From positions 124,001 to 188,000 of the forward strand of contig NZ_LIPF01000008.1 in NCBI RefSeq assembly GCF_001905385.1: a stretch of 64,000 nucleotides of DNA, read 5' to 3'. A model generated the notes under the pieces. That model was not told where the DNA came from. It did not search any database and was given only the letters and a program-made list of their open reading frames with translations. This document shows positions 1-8,092 of the stretch, piece by piece. Position 1 is the stretch's first letter. The number at the start of each line of letters is the position of its first letter. The DNA is from Streptomyces sp. CB02414 (lineage in GTDB: Bacteria; Actinomycetota; Actinomycetes; Streptomycetales; Streptomycetaceae). Made by a program: the position numbers and the translations under genes.

Positions 1-273
1 GAACGCGGCGTCCAGGCTCCCGAAACGTTCGACTGTCCGCTCGACAGCAGTCTGGACGTCTGTCTCGCTGGTGACATCACAGGTCAGGGCGATTGCCTTG
101 CCGCCGTCGGCCTCGATGAGGCGGGCGGTCTCGCGCAGGCCCTCGGCGGACCGGTCGACGAGGGCGACCTGCGCGCCGGCGCGGGCGAAGGCCAGGGCGG
201 TCGTGCGGCCGATGCCTGAGGCTGCGCCGGTGACGAACGCGCTCTTGCCGCGAAAGTCGTAGGCGACGGTCAT
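1..273 (-). CDS. Short-chain dehydrogenase/reductase (SDR), N-terminal part, cut by left window edge
   Basis: The visible 91 codons begin with ATG at 273 and run off the left edge, so the catalytic half is outside the window. The translation starts MTVAYDFRGKSAFVTGAASG and contains the classical SDR cofactor motif TGAASGIG near residues 15-22, then ALVDRS after beta-2, which fits an NAD(P)-dependent oxidoreductase with a Rossmann fold in the cytoplasm. A GGAGAG ribosome site lies just upstream of the ATG. It is the last visible gene of the minus-strand operon that begins with the alcohol dehydrogenase, 47 nt after the MFS exporter stop. Substrate unknown. The family assignment is secure; the function is not. 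Confidence 0.85.
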   Translation of the reverse strand, partial: MTVAYDFRGKSAFVTGAASGIGRTTALAFARAGAQVALVDRSAEGLRETARLIEADGGKAIALTCDVTSETDVQTAVERTVERFGSLDAAF

Positions 274-320
274 GGGAGTCTCTCCCTCGATGGCGGAACG
301 GTGGCTCGTCCGGGCGGATG

Positions 321-1571
321 TCAGTGGTGTGCCGGTGTGGAGGCGTCGTCCCGCACGGGGGCCGCAGCAGCGCGCTGGGCGACAATCCGTGTGCGGTGGC
401 CGGTGCCGCTGAGCGCGAGCGCGATGAGCGGCAGCAGGGTGAGCGCGGCGAAGACAGCGCCGACAAGGGCCGGCCCGGTCAGGCCGAGCGAGGAGTCCAG
501 GGCCCGGCCCGCGACGAGGGAGCCGGCGGCAATGCCGGTGTTGTAGCCGGAGGTGGTCAGCGCCGAGGTGAGGGTGGGGGCATCCCCGGCGAAGCGGACG
601 GCCAGGGAGGTGACGACCGGGTTGACGGTGAACCCGGCCGCGGCCATGCCGAAGACCAGGACCACGGCGGCCACCGGGCTGCTGGAGGCCGGGATCAGAG
701 CCAGGAGGATGAGGGCGGTGGCCGCCGACGCGGTGATCGTCGTGACCATCGGGCGGCGGTCCCCGAGACGTCCTCCGATGGCGGTGCCGCCCAGCGCCCC
801 GATACCGAAGGCGATCAGCACCAGCGGCACGGCCCCGGCCGGGATGCCCGCCCGGTCGGTCAGCAGCGGGGTGATGTAGGTGTGCGTCGCCAGGACTCCG
901 CCCATGATCAGCACGGCTGCGCCGAGCGCCAGCCACAGCCGCCCCTGCTTGAGGGCCCGGACCTCGGCCCGCACCGACACCTCGGCCCGCTGCTCGGTGC
1001 GGGGGATGAACCGGCCGACGAACGCGGCGGCCAGCGCGGCGAGGACGGCCAGCGCCCAGAACGGGCCTCGCCACCCGGTGTAGTGGCCGACGAACGAGCC
1101 GATCGGCACCCCGATCACGTTGGCCAGCGTGAGGCCGCCCATCATGACACCGACCGCGCGCGTGGCACCGGCGGGCCCGGCGGTGGTGGTGGCGATGACG
1201 AAGCCGACGGCCCAGAACGCTCCGGTGGCCAGGGCCGTCACCACGCGGGCGGTGAGCACGACGGTGAATGAGGTACTCAGGGCGGCGACGGCGTGCCCGA
1301 GGGCGAAGACGGCGAGTGCGCCGATGAGGGTGTGGCGCTGCGGCAGGCGCAGGATGGCCATGGCCATCGCGGGCCCGCCGACGATCATGCCGACGGCGAA
1401 CGCGGTGATCAGCAGGCCGGCGTGCGACACGCTCACGTTCAGGTCGGCGGCCATCTCGGGCAGCAATCCGGCGATGACGAACTCGGTGGTACCCATCAGG
1501 AACGTGCCGGCGGCGAGCACCCAGACGACGAAGGGCAGCTTGCCGGTTGCGGTACCGGAGGCGGGGGGCAT
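321..1571 (-). CDS. MFS transporter, DHA1-type drug/sugar efflux permease
   Basis: A 416-residue integral membrane protein of the major facilitator superfamily with about 12 predicted hydrophobic segments, full length for the family. The N-terminal region carries FLMGTTEFVIAGLLPEMA, a signature of the AraJ/Cmr-like DHA1 exporters, and RVVTALATGAFWAVG lies near the motif-C region. It is expected to export small molecules across the cytoplasmic membrane using the proton gradient. The ATG at 1571 is preceded by an AGGA on the minus strand. It lies between a lipoprotein gene and an SDR gene in one operon, so it may export the product or a toxic intermediate of the oxidoreductases there, or protect against a compound sensed by the divergent XRE regulator. 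Substrate cannot be read from sequence. Confidence 0.9.
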   Translation of the reverse strand: MPPASGTATGKLPFVVWVLAAGTFLMGTTEFVIAGLLPEMAADLNVSVSHAGLLITAFAVGMIVGGPAMAMAILRLPQRHTLIGALAVFALGHAVAALSTSFTVVLTARVVTALATGAFWAVGFVIATTTAGPAGATRAVGVMMGGLTLANVIGVPIGSFVGHYTGWRGPFWALAVLAALAAAFVGRFIPRTEQRAEVSVRAEVRALKQGRLWLALGAAVLIMGGVLATHTYITPLLTDRAGIPAGAVPLVLIAFGIGALGGTAIGGRLGDRRPMVTTITASAATALILLALIPASSSPVAAVVLVFGMAAAGFTVNPVVTSLAVRFAGDAPTLTSALTTSGYNTGIAAGSLVAGRALDSSLGLTGPALVGAVFAALTLLPLIALALSGTGHRTRIVAQRAAAAPVRDDASTPAHH

Positions 1572-1628
1572 GCGGGGGTCCTTGTTCGAGATACGGGGGG
1601 CGGGCGAGGCAGCGGCGGTTCGGGCCGG

Positions 1629-2168
1629 TCAGCGGACCACGTCGACGGTCACTTTGGAGGCGGTGGCCAGCCGGCCGATGTCACCGTCGTCGGCGAGATG
1701 GCCGAGGATGACGATGCCGTCGGCGTAGGGGACATCGCGGTAGTAGAGGACCAGCTGGCCCCAGGGTGCGTAGTAGCCGAGGTCACCGGCCTTCGGGGCG
1801 GCTCCCTCCGGGACACCGGAGGTGGACAGCCGACGAGGAAGGTCGACGATTTTCTCGGCCTGATGGAAGTCCTCCAGTTCCAGGGTGAGCGGGAGTAGCT
1901 CGGCGAAGTCGCGGGCGGGAGGGCTGTCGTTCAGGGTGGCGTCGACGGGTCGGCCGTCGATGGTGAGGCGGATATCCATCGCAGTGCTCCTGTCCCATCC
2001 GGACGCGGTTGCTGACGCCGAGGTCGGGGGCTGCCCGGACGACGCGGCGGAGGTTGTTGTGGCGGGGGTCGACCCTGCAGGTGGGTCGTCGGAGCAGGCG
2101 GTCGCGGCCAGCAGTAGAACGCCGGTGATGGCGGTGGTGGTCAGGGCCTGGCGAAAGGTGTGGGTCAT
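1629..2168 (-). CDS. Lipoprotein with cyclophilin-like fold domain
   Basis: A 179-residue predicted exported lipoprotein. The N-terminus has a basic start, a hydrophobic stretch and a lipobox ending LAATAC with the acceptor Cys near residue 25, then a Ser/Thr/Ala/Pro-rich linker to about residue 58. The remainder (IRLTIDGRPVDATLNDSPPARDF to DVVR, including LGYYAPWGQLVLYY) matches the compact cyclophilin-like beta-barrel family that bacteria often encode beside oxidoreductases; it is usually not a demonstrated peptidyl-prolyl isomerase. The ATG at 2168 overlaps the stop of the upstream SDR as ATGA, so the two are probably translationally coupled. Role at the outer face of the membrane is inferred; ligand unknown. 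Confidence 0.8.
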   Translation of the reverse strand: MTHTFRQALTTTAITGVLLLAATACSDDPPAGSTPATTTSAASSGQPPTSASATASGWDRSTAMDIRLTIDGRPVDATLNDSPPARDFAELLPLTLELEDFHQAEKIVDLPRRLSTSGVPEGAAPKAGDLGYYAPWGQLVLYYRDVPYADGIVILGHLADDGDIGRLATASKVTVDVVR

Positions 2169-2848
2169 GGGGTGCTGGCCTGCGGGTCGGGCATGGGCTC
2201 GGCGTAGTGGCGAAAACCCTTGCGGTCGGTGTGCAGGCCGTACAGCAGCTCGGCAAGCGCCTCGGGGCTGGAGGTCGCGGAGTCGGGGCTGATCGCGCCG
2301 GGGACGATGAGCTGCGCGGCGTGAATGTTTTCCGGGGCGAGCGCGGTGTGGAGCATCGCCGCGTAGGCGCTCTCGGCGGCGAACGCGATCGAGGTGCCGG
2401 CCCGGTCGGGGTGCGGGCGTACCGCGCTGCCGCCGTTGACGAACAGCAGCGTGCCCCGCCCGAGCTCCCGCATGCCGGGCAGGACCGTGTTCATGCAGGT
2501 GAGCGGGCCCTTGACGGAGAAGGCCAACGGGTCGTCCAGGTCGGCCGCGGTGGTCTCCAGGACCGGCTTCATGAAGTCGCCCCGGGGCACCGGGCTGAAC
2601 TGCAGGATCTCGACGGTGCCCAGCGTGTCCGCAGCTTCACGCAGGGCAGCGGTGAGGGAGGCGGGGTCGAGGACGTCGGCGGTGAAGCCGCGGGCGTGGA
2701 CGTTCTCCCTCGCCAGTTCGGCTGCCAGGTTGTCCTGGTGCTGGGCGCTGCGCGAGAGGAGGGCGACGCTGTGGCCCGCTTTGCCGAAGCGACGGGCGGC
2801 AGCCAGCCCCAGGCCGGGGCCGGCGCCGACGAGGGCGAAGGTGGTCAC
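2165..2848 (-). CDS. Atypical SDR-fold protein lacking the Tyr-Lys catalytic pair
   Basis: A 227-residue Rossmann-fold protein. It has the variant cofactor motif VGAGPGLG near residues 6-13 instead of TGxxxGxG. Where classical SDRs have Tyr-x-x-x-Lys, the sequence reads FAAES (within SIAFAAESAYAAML), so both catalytic residues seem replaced. The chosen GTG start at 2848 follows a GAGGAG seven bases upstream; a longer TTG start exists but would precede that ribosome site. The stop overlaps the lipoprotein start. It resembles the SDR at 52574-53299 in this same window, which also lacks the pair. It may bind NAD(P) or flavin substrates without normal SDR chemistry, or use a different catalytic residue. 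Confidence 0.8.
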   Translation of the reverse strand: MTTFALVGAGPGLGLAAARRFGKAGHSVALLSRSAQHQDNLAAELARENVHARGFTADVLDPASLTAALREAADTLGTVEILQFSPVPRGDFMKPVLETTAADLDDPLAFSVKGPLTCMNTVLPGMRELGRGTLLFVNGGSAVRPHPDRAGTSIAFAAESAYAAMLHTALAPENIHAAQLIVPGAISPDSATSSPEALAELLYGLHTDRKGFRHYAEPMPDPQASTP

Positions 2849-2995
2849 GGTAGTTCTCCTCAACAACGTGGTGGCGGGCTGGCCGAATCAGGGAGCCCGC
2901 GGAAAGAGCCGTGCGATTCGCGAGGGGTGGTTCTGGATGGCGCGCGTTCGTCGACGCCGCGCAGCCCTTGACGACCTGAACCAGGGGGCCCGTGT

Positions 2996-3406
2996 TCAGC
3001 CGGCGGCCGGAGCTGCGGCGTACTCCTCGTCGGTGACAGGGTTCAGCCAGTGCACGACATCGTGATCGTCGTCGCCCTCGTTGATGGCCAGGTGGACCAT
3101 CAGCCGGTTCGGCGCGGCACCGTGCCAGTGCTCCTCATCGGCCTCGAACAGGACGCGGTCGCCAGGCCGGATGACTTCCACCGGTCCGCCACGGCGCTGG
3201 CACAGGCCGACGCCTTCGGTGACGAAGACGGTCTGGCCCAGCGGGTGGCGGTGCCAGTGGGTGCGGGCACCGGGCATGAAGTGCACCAGCGACGCGGTGA
3301 CCCGGGACGGTGAGGGGGCCGCGGCCACGGCGTCGATGTAGACGTCGCCGGTGAACCAGTCCGCCGGACCCTTGACGGTGTCGATCGAGCTGCGGGTGAT
3401 CTGCAC
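2996..3406 (-). CDS. Cupin-domain protein of the carboxymuconolactone/mandelonitrile-lyase-like type
   Basis: A 136-residue single-domain cupin. The first cupin motif is visible as GARTHWHRHPLGQTVFVTEG (His residues at about 50-54 plus Glu), followed by RPGDRVLFEADEEHWHGA with a further His, giving the usual 3-His/Glu metal site. Proteins of this size and pattern are often labelled cupin or (R)-mandelonitrile lyase-like; reactions vary. The GTG start at 3406 has AAGGAG six bases upstream. It is the second gene after the alcohol dehydrogenase in the minus-strand operon, so it probably acts on a small carbonyl or hydroxy compound in the same pathway. Function beyond a metal-binding cupin is inference. 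Confidence 0.85.
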   Translation of the reverse strand: MQITRSSIDTVKGPADWFTGDVYIDAVAAAPSPSRVTASLVHFMPGARTHWHRHPLGQTVFVTEGVGLCQRRGGPVEVIRPGDRVLFEADEEHWHGAAPNRLMVHLAINEGDDDHDVVHWLNPVTDEEYAAAPAAG

Positions 3407-3445
3407 GAAAAGCTCCTTGTACGGGGGGTACGGGGGACAGGGGGA

Positions 3446-4462
3446 TCAGGGCTTGAGGAGCGTCTTGATGGCGCGGCGCTCGTCCATGGCCTTGTAGCCT
3501 TCGGCGACCTGGTCCAGGGGCAGAGTGAGGTCGAAGACCTTGCCCGGGTCGATCCGACCCGACAGGACGCGATCGATCAGGTCGGGCAGGTAGCGGCGTA
3601 CCGGGGCGGGCCCGCCGCGCAGGCCGACGTGGGAGAAGAACAGCTCCTGGCCGTCGACGGCCACCTCGTGCGGGACGCCGACGAAGCCGACGTTGCCGCC
3701 GGGGCGGGCGGAGTGCAGGGCCTGCTGCATGGCCTGGGCGGTGCCGACGCACTCCAGCACGGAGTCCGCGCCGATCCCGCCGGTCATCTCCTTGATCCGG
3801 GCGACACCTTCCTCGCCGCGCTCAGTGACGATGTCGGTGGCGCCGAACGCACGGGCGAGCTTCTGCCGGGACTCGTGGCGGGACATGGCGATGATGCGCT
3901 CCGCACCCATCTCCTTGGCCGCGATCACGCCGCACAGGCCGACCGCGCCGTCGCCGACCACAACGGCGGTCGCACCGGGCTTGACCTCGGCGGCGTCGGC
4001 GGCCCACCAGCCGGTGCCCAGCACGTCCGAGACGGCCAGAAGCCCCGGCCAGAACCGCTCGTCCGGAACACCGTCGGTGGCCACGAGAGTGCCCTGCGCG
4101 TTGGGGATCCGGACGTAGTCTGCCTGGCAGGTGGACATGAACTCGCGGTTCAGGCAGTTCGACTGGAAACCGTTGCGGCAGTTCGCACAGGTGTTGTCCG
4201 AGGTGGCGAACGAGCCGACGACGAACTGGCCGGGCCGGACCGAGGTGACCTCGGAGCCGACCTCCTCCACGAAGCCGACGTACTCGTGGCCCATCGGATG
4301 TGCCTGCTCGGTCGGCTCTGCCCCCCGGTACGGCCACAGATCCGACCCGCAGACACAGGTCACCGCCGTGCGGATGACCGCGTCGGTCGGATGCTCGATC
4401 TTCGGGTCTTCCAGAGTCTCGAAGCGGATGTCGCCAGGGGAGTGGATCACTGCGCCGCGCAT
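3446..4462 (-). CDS. Zinc-dependent alcohol dehydrogenase (MDR family)
   Basis: A 338-residue medium-chain dehydrogenase, normal length. The catalytic zinc region CVCGSDLWPYRG and GHEYVGFVEEVG appear in the first 75 residues, the structural-zinc loop is reduced to CANCRNGFQSNC (three Cys rather than four), and the nucleotide-binding motif is VVGDGAVGLCGV around residue 175. It should oxidise an alcohol or reduce an aldehyde using NAD(P) in the cytoplasm. It is the first gene of the six-gene minus-strand operon and is divergent from an XRE regulator; the 222-bp gap between them holds a clear inverted repeat, so the regulator likely controls this operon. Substrate unknown. Confidence 0.92.
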   Translation of the reverse strand: MRGAVIHSPGDIRFETLEDPKIEHPTDAVIRTAVTCVCGSDLWPYRGAEPTEQAHPMGHEYVGFVEEVGSEVTSVRPGQFVVGSFATSDNTCANCRNGFQSNCLNREFMSTCQADYVRIPNAQGTLVATDGVPDERFWPGLLAVSDVLGTGWWAADAAEVKPGATAVVVGDGAVGLCGVIAAKEMGAERIIAMSRHESRQKLARAFGATDIVTERGEEGVARIKEMTGGIGADSVLECVGTAQAMQQALHSARPGGNVGFVGVPHEVAVDGQELFFSHVGLRGGPAPVRRYLPDLIDRVLSGRIDPGKVFDLTLPLDQVAEGYKAMDERRAIKTLLKP

Positions 4463-4633
4463 GAGAGGTTCCTTTGCCTACGGGTTGCAGGTGCGGCCCC
4501 GGAGCCTCGGGCGGCGGACCGCCCGAGAGGGGGCGTGGAGCTGCGTCTTCGCTGCCTTGGTGGCCCCAAGGAGAAGCACCACGCCTTCCAGGTAACCCCC
4601 TCTTCACACGCGCAGCGAGTCACTGACAAGGGG

Positions 4634-4648
4634 TGTACCGGCAGTACA
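4634..4648. promoter_or_regulatory. Candidate operator: TGTAC-N5-GTACA inverted repeat
   Basis: A perfect 5-bp inverted repeat, TGTAC then CGGCA then GTACA, lies 36 bp upstream of the XRE regulator start in the divergent gap with the alcohol dehydrogenase operon. Its position fits autoregulation and control of the dehydrogenase operon. The assignment to the XRE protein is inferred from adjacency only. Confidence 0.5.
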
Positions 4649-4684
4649 TCCCTATGGCGGCGTGCGGGACGTACCGTCGAAGAC

Positions 4685-5578
4685 ATGGACAACCGTGAGG
4701 AGGTCCGCGAGTTCCTCACCTCGCGGCGCGCGAAGATCACCCCCGACCAGGCCGGACTGCCCTCCGGATCCCGCCGCCGGGTGCCGGGCCTACGCCGCAG
4801 CGAGGTCGCGGCCCTCTCCGACATGAGCGTCGAGTACTACTCCAAACTGGAACGCGGCAACCTCGCCGGAGTCTCCCCGGCCGTCCTCGAAGCCCTCGCC
4901 CGCGCCCTCCAGCTCGATGAGGCCGAGCGCGCCCACCTGGTGAACCTTGCCCAGGCCGCCGACGGCTCCGACGCGCTCACCCGCCCCCGCCGCCGGCGTA
5001 CCAAGGAGCAGTGGAAGCCGCACCGCAGCCTGCAATGGACCCTGGACGCGATCACCGCCGGACCCGCCTTTGTCCGCAACGGCCGCATGGACATCCTCGC
5101 CGCCAACCAGCTCTTCCGCGCCTTCTACACCGACGTCTACGCCACGTCCGGCAACCAGCAGAACCTGGCCCGCTTCACCTTCCTCGATCCCGCCGCCCGC
5201 CGCTTCTATCCGGACTGGGACGCCTTCGCCGACATCACCGTCGCCATCGTGCGTGCGGAAGCCGGCCGTAACCCGCACGACAAGGAGCTGCACGATCTGG
5301 TCGGTGAGCTGTGTACCCGCAGTGATGAGTTCCGTACCCGGTGGGGTGCGCACAACGTCCGCCATCATGGCACCGGCACCAAGCACTTCCACCACCACGC
5401 CGTCGGCGCCCTCTCGCTCGCTTTCGAGGGCCTGGAGATGGCCGCCGCCCCCGGTCTCACCCTCACCATCTACACCGCCGAGCCCGGCTCACCTTCCGAG
5501 GAGGGACTGCGTCTGCTCGCCACCTGGGCCGCCACCCAGGAAGCCGCCCCGGACACGAAACGGTCGGCGACTAGCTGA
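4685..5578 (+). CDS. XRE-family transcriptional regulator with MmyB-like ligand-binding domain
   Basis: A 297-residue cytoplasmic regulator. Residues about 20-75 form an XRE helix-turn-helix (GLRRSEVAALSDMSVEYYSKLERG), the exact pattern of Streptomyces MmyB-type regulators; residues about 115-280 (WTLDAITAGPAFVRNGRMDIL, ANQLFRAFYTDVY, HHHAVGALSLAFEGLEM) are the C-terminal MLTR/PAS-like sensing domain. The open frame extends far upstream, but ATG 4685 is chosen because homology starts there and the upstream part is antisense to the dehydrogenase. It is divergent from that operon, with an inverted repeat between them, and members of this family usually control adjacent oxidoreductase genes. A second member lies at 44100-44969. 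Confidence 0.92.
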   Translation: MDNREEVREFLTSRRAKITPDQAGLPSGSRRRVPGLRRSEVAALSDMSVEYYSKLERGNLAGVSPAVLEALARALQLDEAERAHLVNLAQAADGSDALTRPRRRRTKEQWKPHRSLQWTLDAITAGPAFVRNGRMDILAANQLFRAFYTDVYATSGNQQNLARFTFLDPAARRFYPDWDAFADITVAIVRAEAGRNPHDKELHDLVGELCTRSDEFRTRWGAHNVRHHGTGTKHFHHHAVGALSLAFEGLEMAAAPGLTLTIYTAEPGSPSEEGLRLLATWAATQEAAPDTKRSATS

Positions 5579-5674
5579 CCGTCGACTGGGCTGGCCCCAT
5601 GGGGGCTCGGTAATCTCGGGTGTGCAGCCTGCTGCGGGTCTGTCAAACGAGCGGTGTAACTAGGGTGGTTGGGG

Positions 5675-6385
5675 TTACTGGCGGGCGGCTGACAGGCGGC
5701 CGTCGAAGGTGATGTCGAAGGCGTTCAGTGCGGTCTTCCAGCGCATGGTCCAGCGGGTCTGGCCCTTGCCGGTGGGGTCGAGGGACGTGATCGCCATGTA
5801 GACGCACTTGAGGGCGGCCTGCTCGTTGGGGAAGTGGCCGCGGGCCTTGACCGCACGGCGGATCCGCGCGTTCACCGACTCGATCGCGTTCGTTGTGCAG
5901 ACGATCCGGCGGATCACGGTGTCGAACCGCAGGAAGGGGGTGAACTCTTCCCAGGCGTTCTCCCACAGCTTCACGATCGCCGGATACTTCCGGCCCCAGG
6001 CGCCGGCGAACTCCGCGAACCGCTCCAGGGCGGCCTCCACCGTCGGAGCCGTGTGGACGGGCTTGAGGAGGCGGGCGATCTTGTCCCAGTCCTGGCGGGC
6101 GGCATAGCGGAAGGAGCTCCGCAGCAGGTGCACCACGCAGGTCTGCACGATCGTCCTCGGCCATACGGTCTCCACCGCCTCGGGCAGCCCCTTGAGCCCG
6201 CCGCAGACCAGCATGAGGACGTCGCTGACGCCGCGATTCTTGATCTCGGTGAGGATGTGCAGCCAGTGCTTGGCACCCTCGCCACCGTCGCCGGCCCACA
6301 AGCCCAGGATCTCCCGCCGGCCCTCGACCGTGACCGCGAGGGCCACGTAGATCGGCCGGTTGGCGACCGCGCCGTCGCGGATCTT
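5675..6385 (-). pseudogene. IS256-family transposase, C-terminal part
   Basis: This is the distal part of a Mutator-type DDE transposase. It contains DGAVANRPIYVALAVTVEGR, WLHILTEIKNRGVSDVLMLVCGGLKG (second catalytic Asp region, with Cys-Gly-Gly where Asp-Gly is usual), CVVHLLRSSFRYA and the terminal TTNAIESVNARIRRAVKARGHFP with the catalytic Glu. The part upstream of 6385 in the open frame is read through ISL3 sequence and is not original. Splicing at the 8-bp duplication joins it in frame with the segment at 8085-8689 (HVKIR then DGAVAN), showing a single ancestral gene. A fragment only; not expected to be functional. Confidence 0.9.
6378..6385. repeat. 8-bp target-site duplication, left copy
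   Basis: CGGATCTT immediately outside the left ISL3 inverted repeat; identical to 8085-8092. Deleting one copy plus the element restores the IS256 transposase frame. Confidence 0.95.
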
Positions 6386-6409
6386 GGTTCTGTCGACGAT
6401 CTTGTGATC
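6386..6409 (+). repeat. ISL3-family left terminal inverted repeat
   Basis: 24 bp beginning GGTTCTGTCGACG, exact reverse complement of 8061-8084. Confidence 0.95.
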
Positions 6410-6468
6410 CGGACGGATGAGCTTGTCGCTCCGCCTGTTCACGATCATGCATCGCGTGCTCTCATGAT

Positions 6469-8046
6469 GTGCTCCTGGAGCTGTTTCCCTACCTGTCCGC
6501 GTTGGTGATCGAGGAAGTCGAACGACGGCCGGACCAGGTAGTGCTGAGAGCGCGGGTGCGGGCGACGACTGGGGCCTGTCGGTGCGGCCAGAGCTCGACC
6601 CGGGTGCACGGTCGGTACGTACGCAGGCTGCGTGATGTCGCCGTTGGCGGGCTCGGTGTCGTGATCGAGTTATGCGTGCGCCGCTTCCGCTGCGAGAACC
6701 CTGCCTGCACGGCGGTGACGTTCGCCGAGCAGGTCCTGGGACTGACCACCCCGCACAGTCGGCATACCCCGCTGCTGCGCGAGATGTTGATGCAGATCGG
6801 GCTGGCCCTGGCCGGCCGGGCAGGAGCCCGACTGGCGTCCGCGGTCGGCCTCACCATAGGTAGGGACACGCTGTTGCGACTGGTCAGGTCCCTGCCCGAG
6901 CCGGAAATCGGCAAGGTGGAGGTCCTCGGCGTCGACGACTTTGCCTTCCGCAAGGGCCGCCACTACGGCACGGTATTGATCGACATGGCCACCCACCGGC
7001 CGCTGCACCTCTACGACGGCCGCGACGGGGAGGACCTGGCTGCCTGGCTCCGCGAGCACCCCGAGGTGACGGTCATCTGTCGGGACCGTTCCAGCGGATA
7101 CGGGGAGGGCGCTCGGGTCGGGGCGCCGCAGGCCGAACAGGTCGCGGATCGCTATCACCTGTGGGCCAACCTCGGCCAGGCCGTCGAGCAGACGGTCAAC
7201 GCCCATCGCTCCCGCCTGGCGGAACCGCCTCCGGCACGGACCAGCAGCCACGACACCCCCTCGGTGAAGCCCGAGGTGGTACGGCCCCCGAAAGAACTGA
7301 AGATCGTCGCCCGGCTGCGTGAGCAGCACGCCGCCGCCCATGAGCTCTGGGAACAGGGGATGTCAAAGGCAGCGATCGGCCGGAAACTCGGACTGCACCA
7401 GGCGACCGTCCGCAAGCTGGTGAGCGCCCGCTCCGCCGACGACGTCGTCGCCAAGAGCCTGCAGCGGGCGCATATCGTCGACCCATACGTCGGCCACCTG
7501 CACCAGGGCTGGAACGAAGGCATCCGAAACGCCGCCCAGCTCTACCGGGAGATCCAAGAGCTCGGCTATCCGGGAGGCGAGTTGGCCGTCCAGCGCCACC
7601 TGCGGCGCTACCGGACCGGACGCGGACACGCACCCGCCCCAGGACCCAAGCCTCCGTCGGTCCGCGAGGTCACCTCCTGGATCATGACCCACCCCGAGCA
7701 CTTGCGGGCCGAGGACGCCGACAAGCTGCGTCGGCTGCGTGAGCGCGATCTGGAACTCGACCGGCTCACCCTTCACGTCAGGAAGTTCGCCGCGATGATG
7801 ACCGGCCACCACGGCGACCGCCTCGAAGACTGGATCACCGACGTCGAACGAGACAGCCTGGCTCCGCTTGCTGGCTTCGCCTGCAACCTCCGCCGCGACT
7901 TCGACGCCGTCCGCAACGGACTGTCCCTGCCCCACAACTCCGGTGCCGTCGAGGGCAACATCAACCGACTGAAGATGCTGAAACGCCAGATGCTCGGCCG
8001 CGCCAGCCTTGATCTCCTTCGCAAACGCGTTCTGCTCACACGATGA
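6469..8046 (+). CDS. tnpA: ISL3-family transposase
   Basis: A 525-residue DDE transposase of full family length. The N-terminus has the zinc-binding region CRCGQSSTRVHGRYVRRLRD followed by RFRCENPAC, then the catalytic core: GVDDFAFRKGRHYGTVLIDM (first Asp, about residue 160), VTVICRDRSSGYGEGA (second Asp) and AVEGNINRLKMLKRQMLGRA near the C-terminus with the catalytic Glu. A helix-turn-helix-like WEQGMSKAAIGRKLGLHQATVRK sits in the middle insertion. The start is a GTG at 6469, 60 nt inside the left inverted repeat, and the gene ends 15 nt before the right repeat. It should cut and paste its own element. No frameshift or stop is visible, so it looks functional. Confidence 0.95.
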   Translation: MLLELFPYLSALVIEEVERRPDQVVLRARVRATTGACRCGQSSTRVHGRYVRRLRDVAVGGLGVVIELCVRRFRCENPACTAVTFAEQVLGLTTPHSRHTPLLREMLMQIGLALAGRAGARLASAVGLTIGRDTLLRLVRSLPEPEIGKVEVLGVDDFAFRKGRHYGTVLIDMATHRPLHLYDGRDGEDLAAWLREHPEVTVICRDRSSGYGEGARVGAPQAEQVADRYHLWANLGQAVEQTVNAHRSRLAEPPPARTSSHDTPSVKPEVVRPPKELKIVARLREQHAAAHELWEQGMSKAAIGRKLGLHQATVRKLVSARSADDVVAKSLQRAHIVDPYVGHLHQGWNEGIRNAAQLYREIQELGYPGGELAVQRHLRRYRTGRGHAPAPGPKPPSVREVTSWIMTHPEHLRAEDADKLRRLRERDLELDRLTLHVRKFAAMMTGHHGDRLEDWITDVERDSLAPLAGFACNLRRDFDAVRNGLSLPHNSGAVEGNINRLKMLKRQMLGRASLDLLRKRVLLTR

Positions 8047-8060
8047 GCCCCAACCCACCA

Positions 8061-8084
8061 GATCACAAGATCGTCGACAGAACC
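8061..8084 (-). repeat. ISL3-family right terminal inverted repeat
   Basis: 24 bp, exact reverse complement of 6386-6409. Confidence 0.95.
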
Positions 8085-8092
8085 CGGATCTT
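8085..8092. repeat. 8-bp target-site duplication, right copy
   Basis: CGGATCTT immediately outside the right ISL3 inverted repeat; identical to 6378-6385. Confidence 0.95.

Larger units (their letters stand above)
6386..8084 (+). mobile_element. Complete ISL3-family insertion sequence (1,699 bp)
   Basis: The element is bounded by perfect 24-bp inverted repeats at 6386-6409 and 8061-8084, beginning GGTTCTGTCGACG, which fits the GGNTCT start typical of ISL3-family ends. It is flanked on both sides by the 8-bp direct repeat CGGATCTT (6378-6385 and 8085-8092), the target duplication length known for this family. One transposase gene fills it on the plus strand. Intact ends, duplication and open transposase suggest a recent insertion that may still be mobile. 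Confidence 0.96.

Noticed and set aside
3629..4684. Upstream extension of the XRE regulator frame
   Set aside because: It is antisense to the alcohol dehydrogenase; homology begins at ATG 4685.
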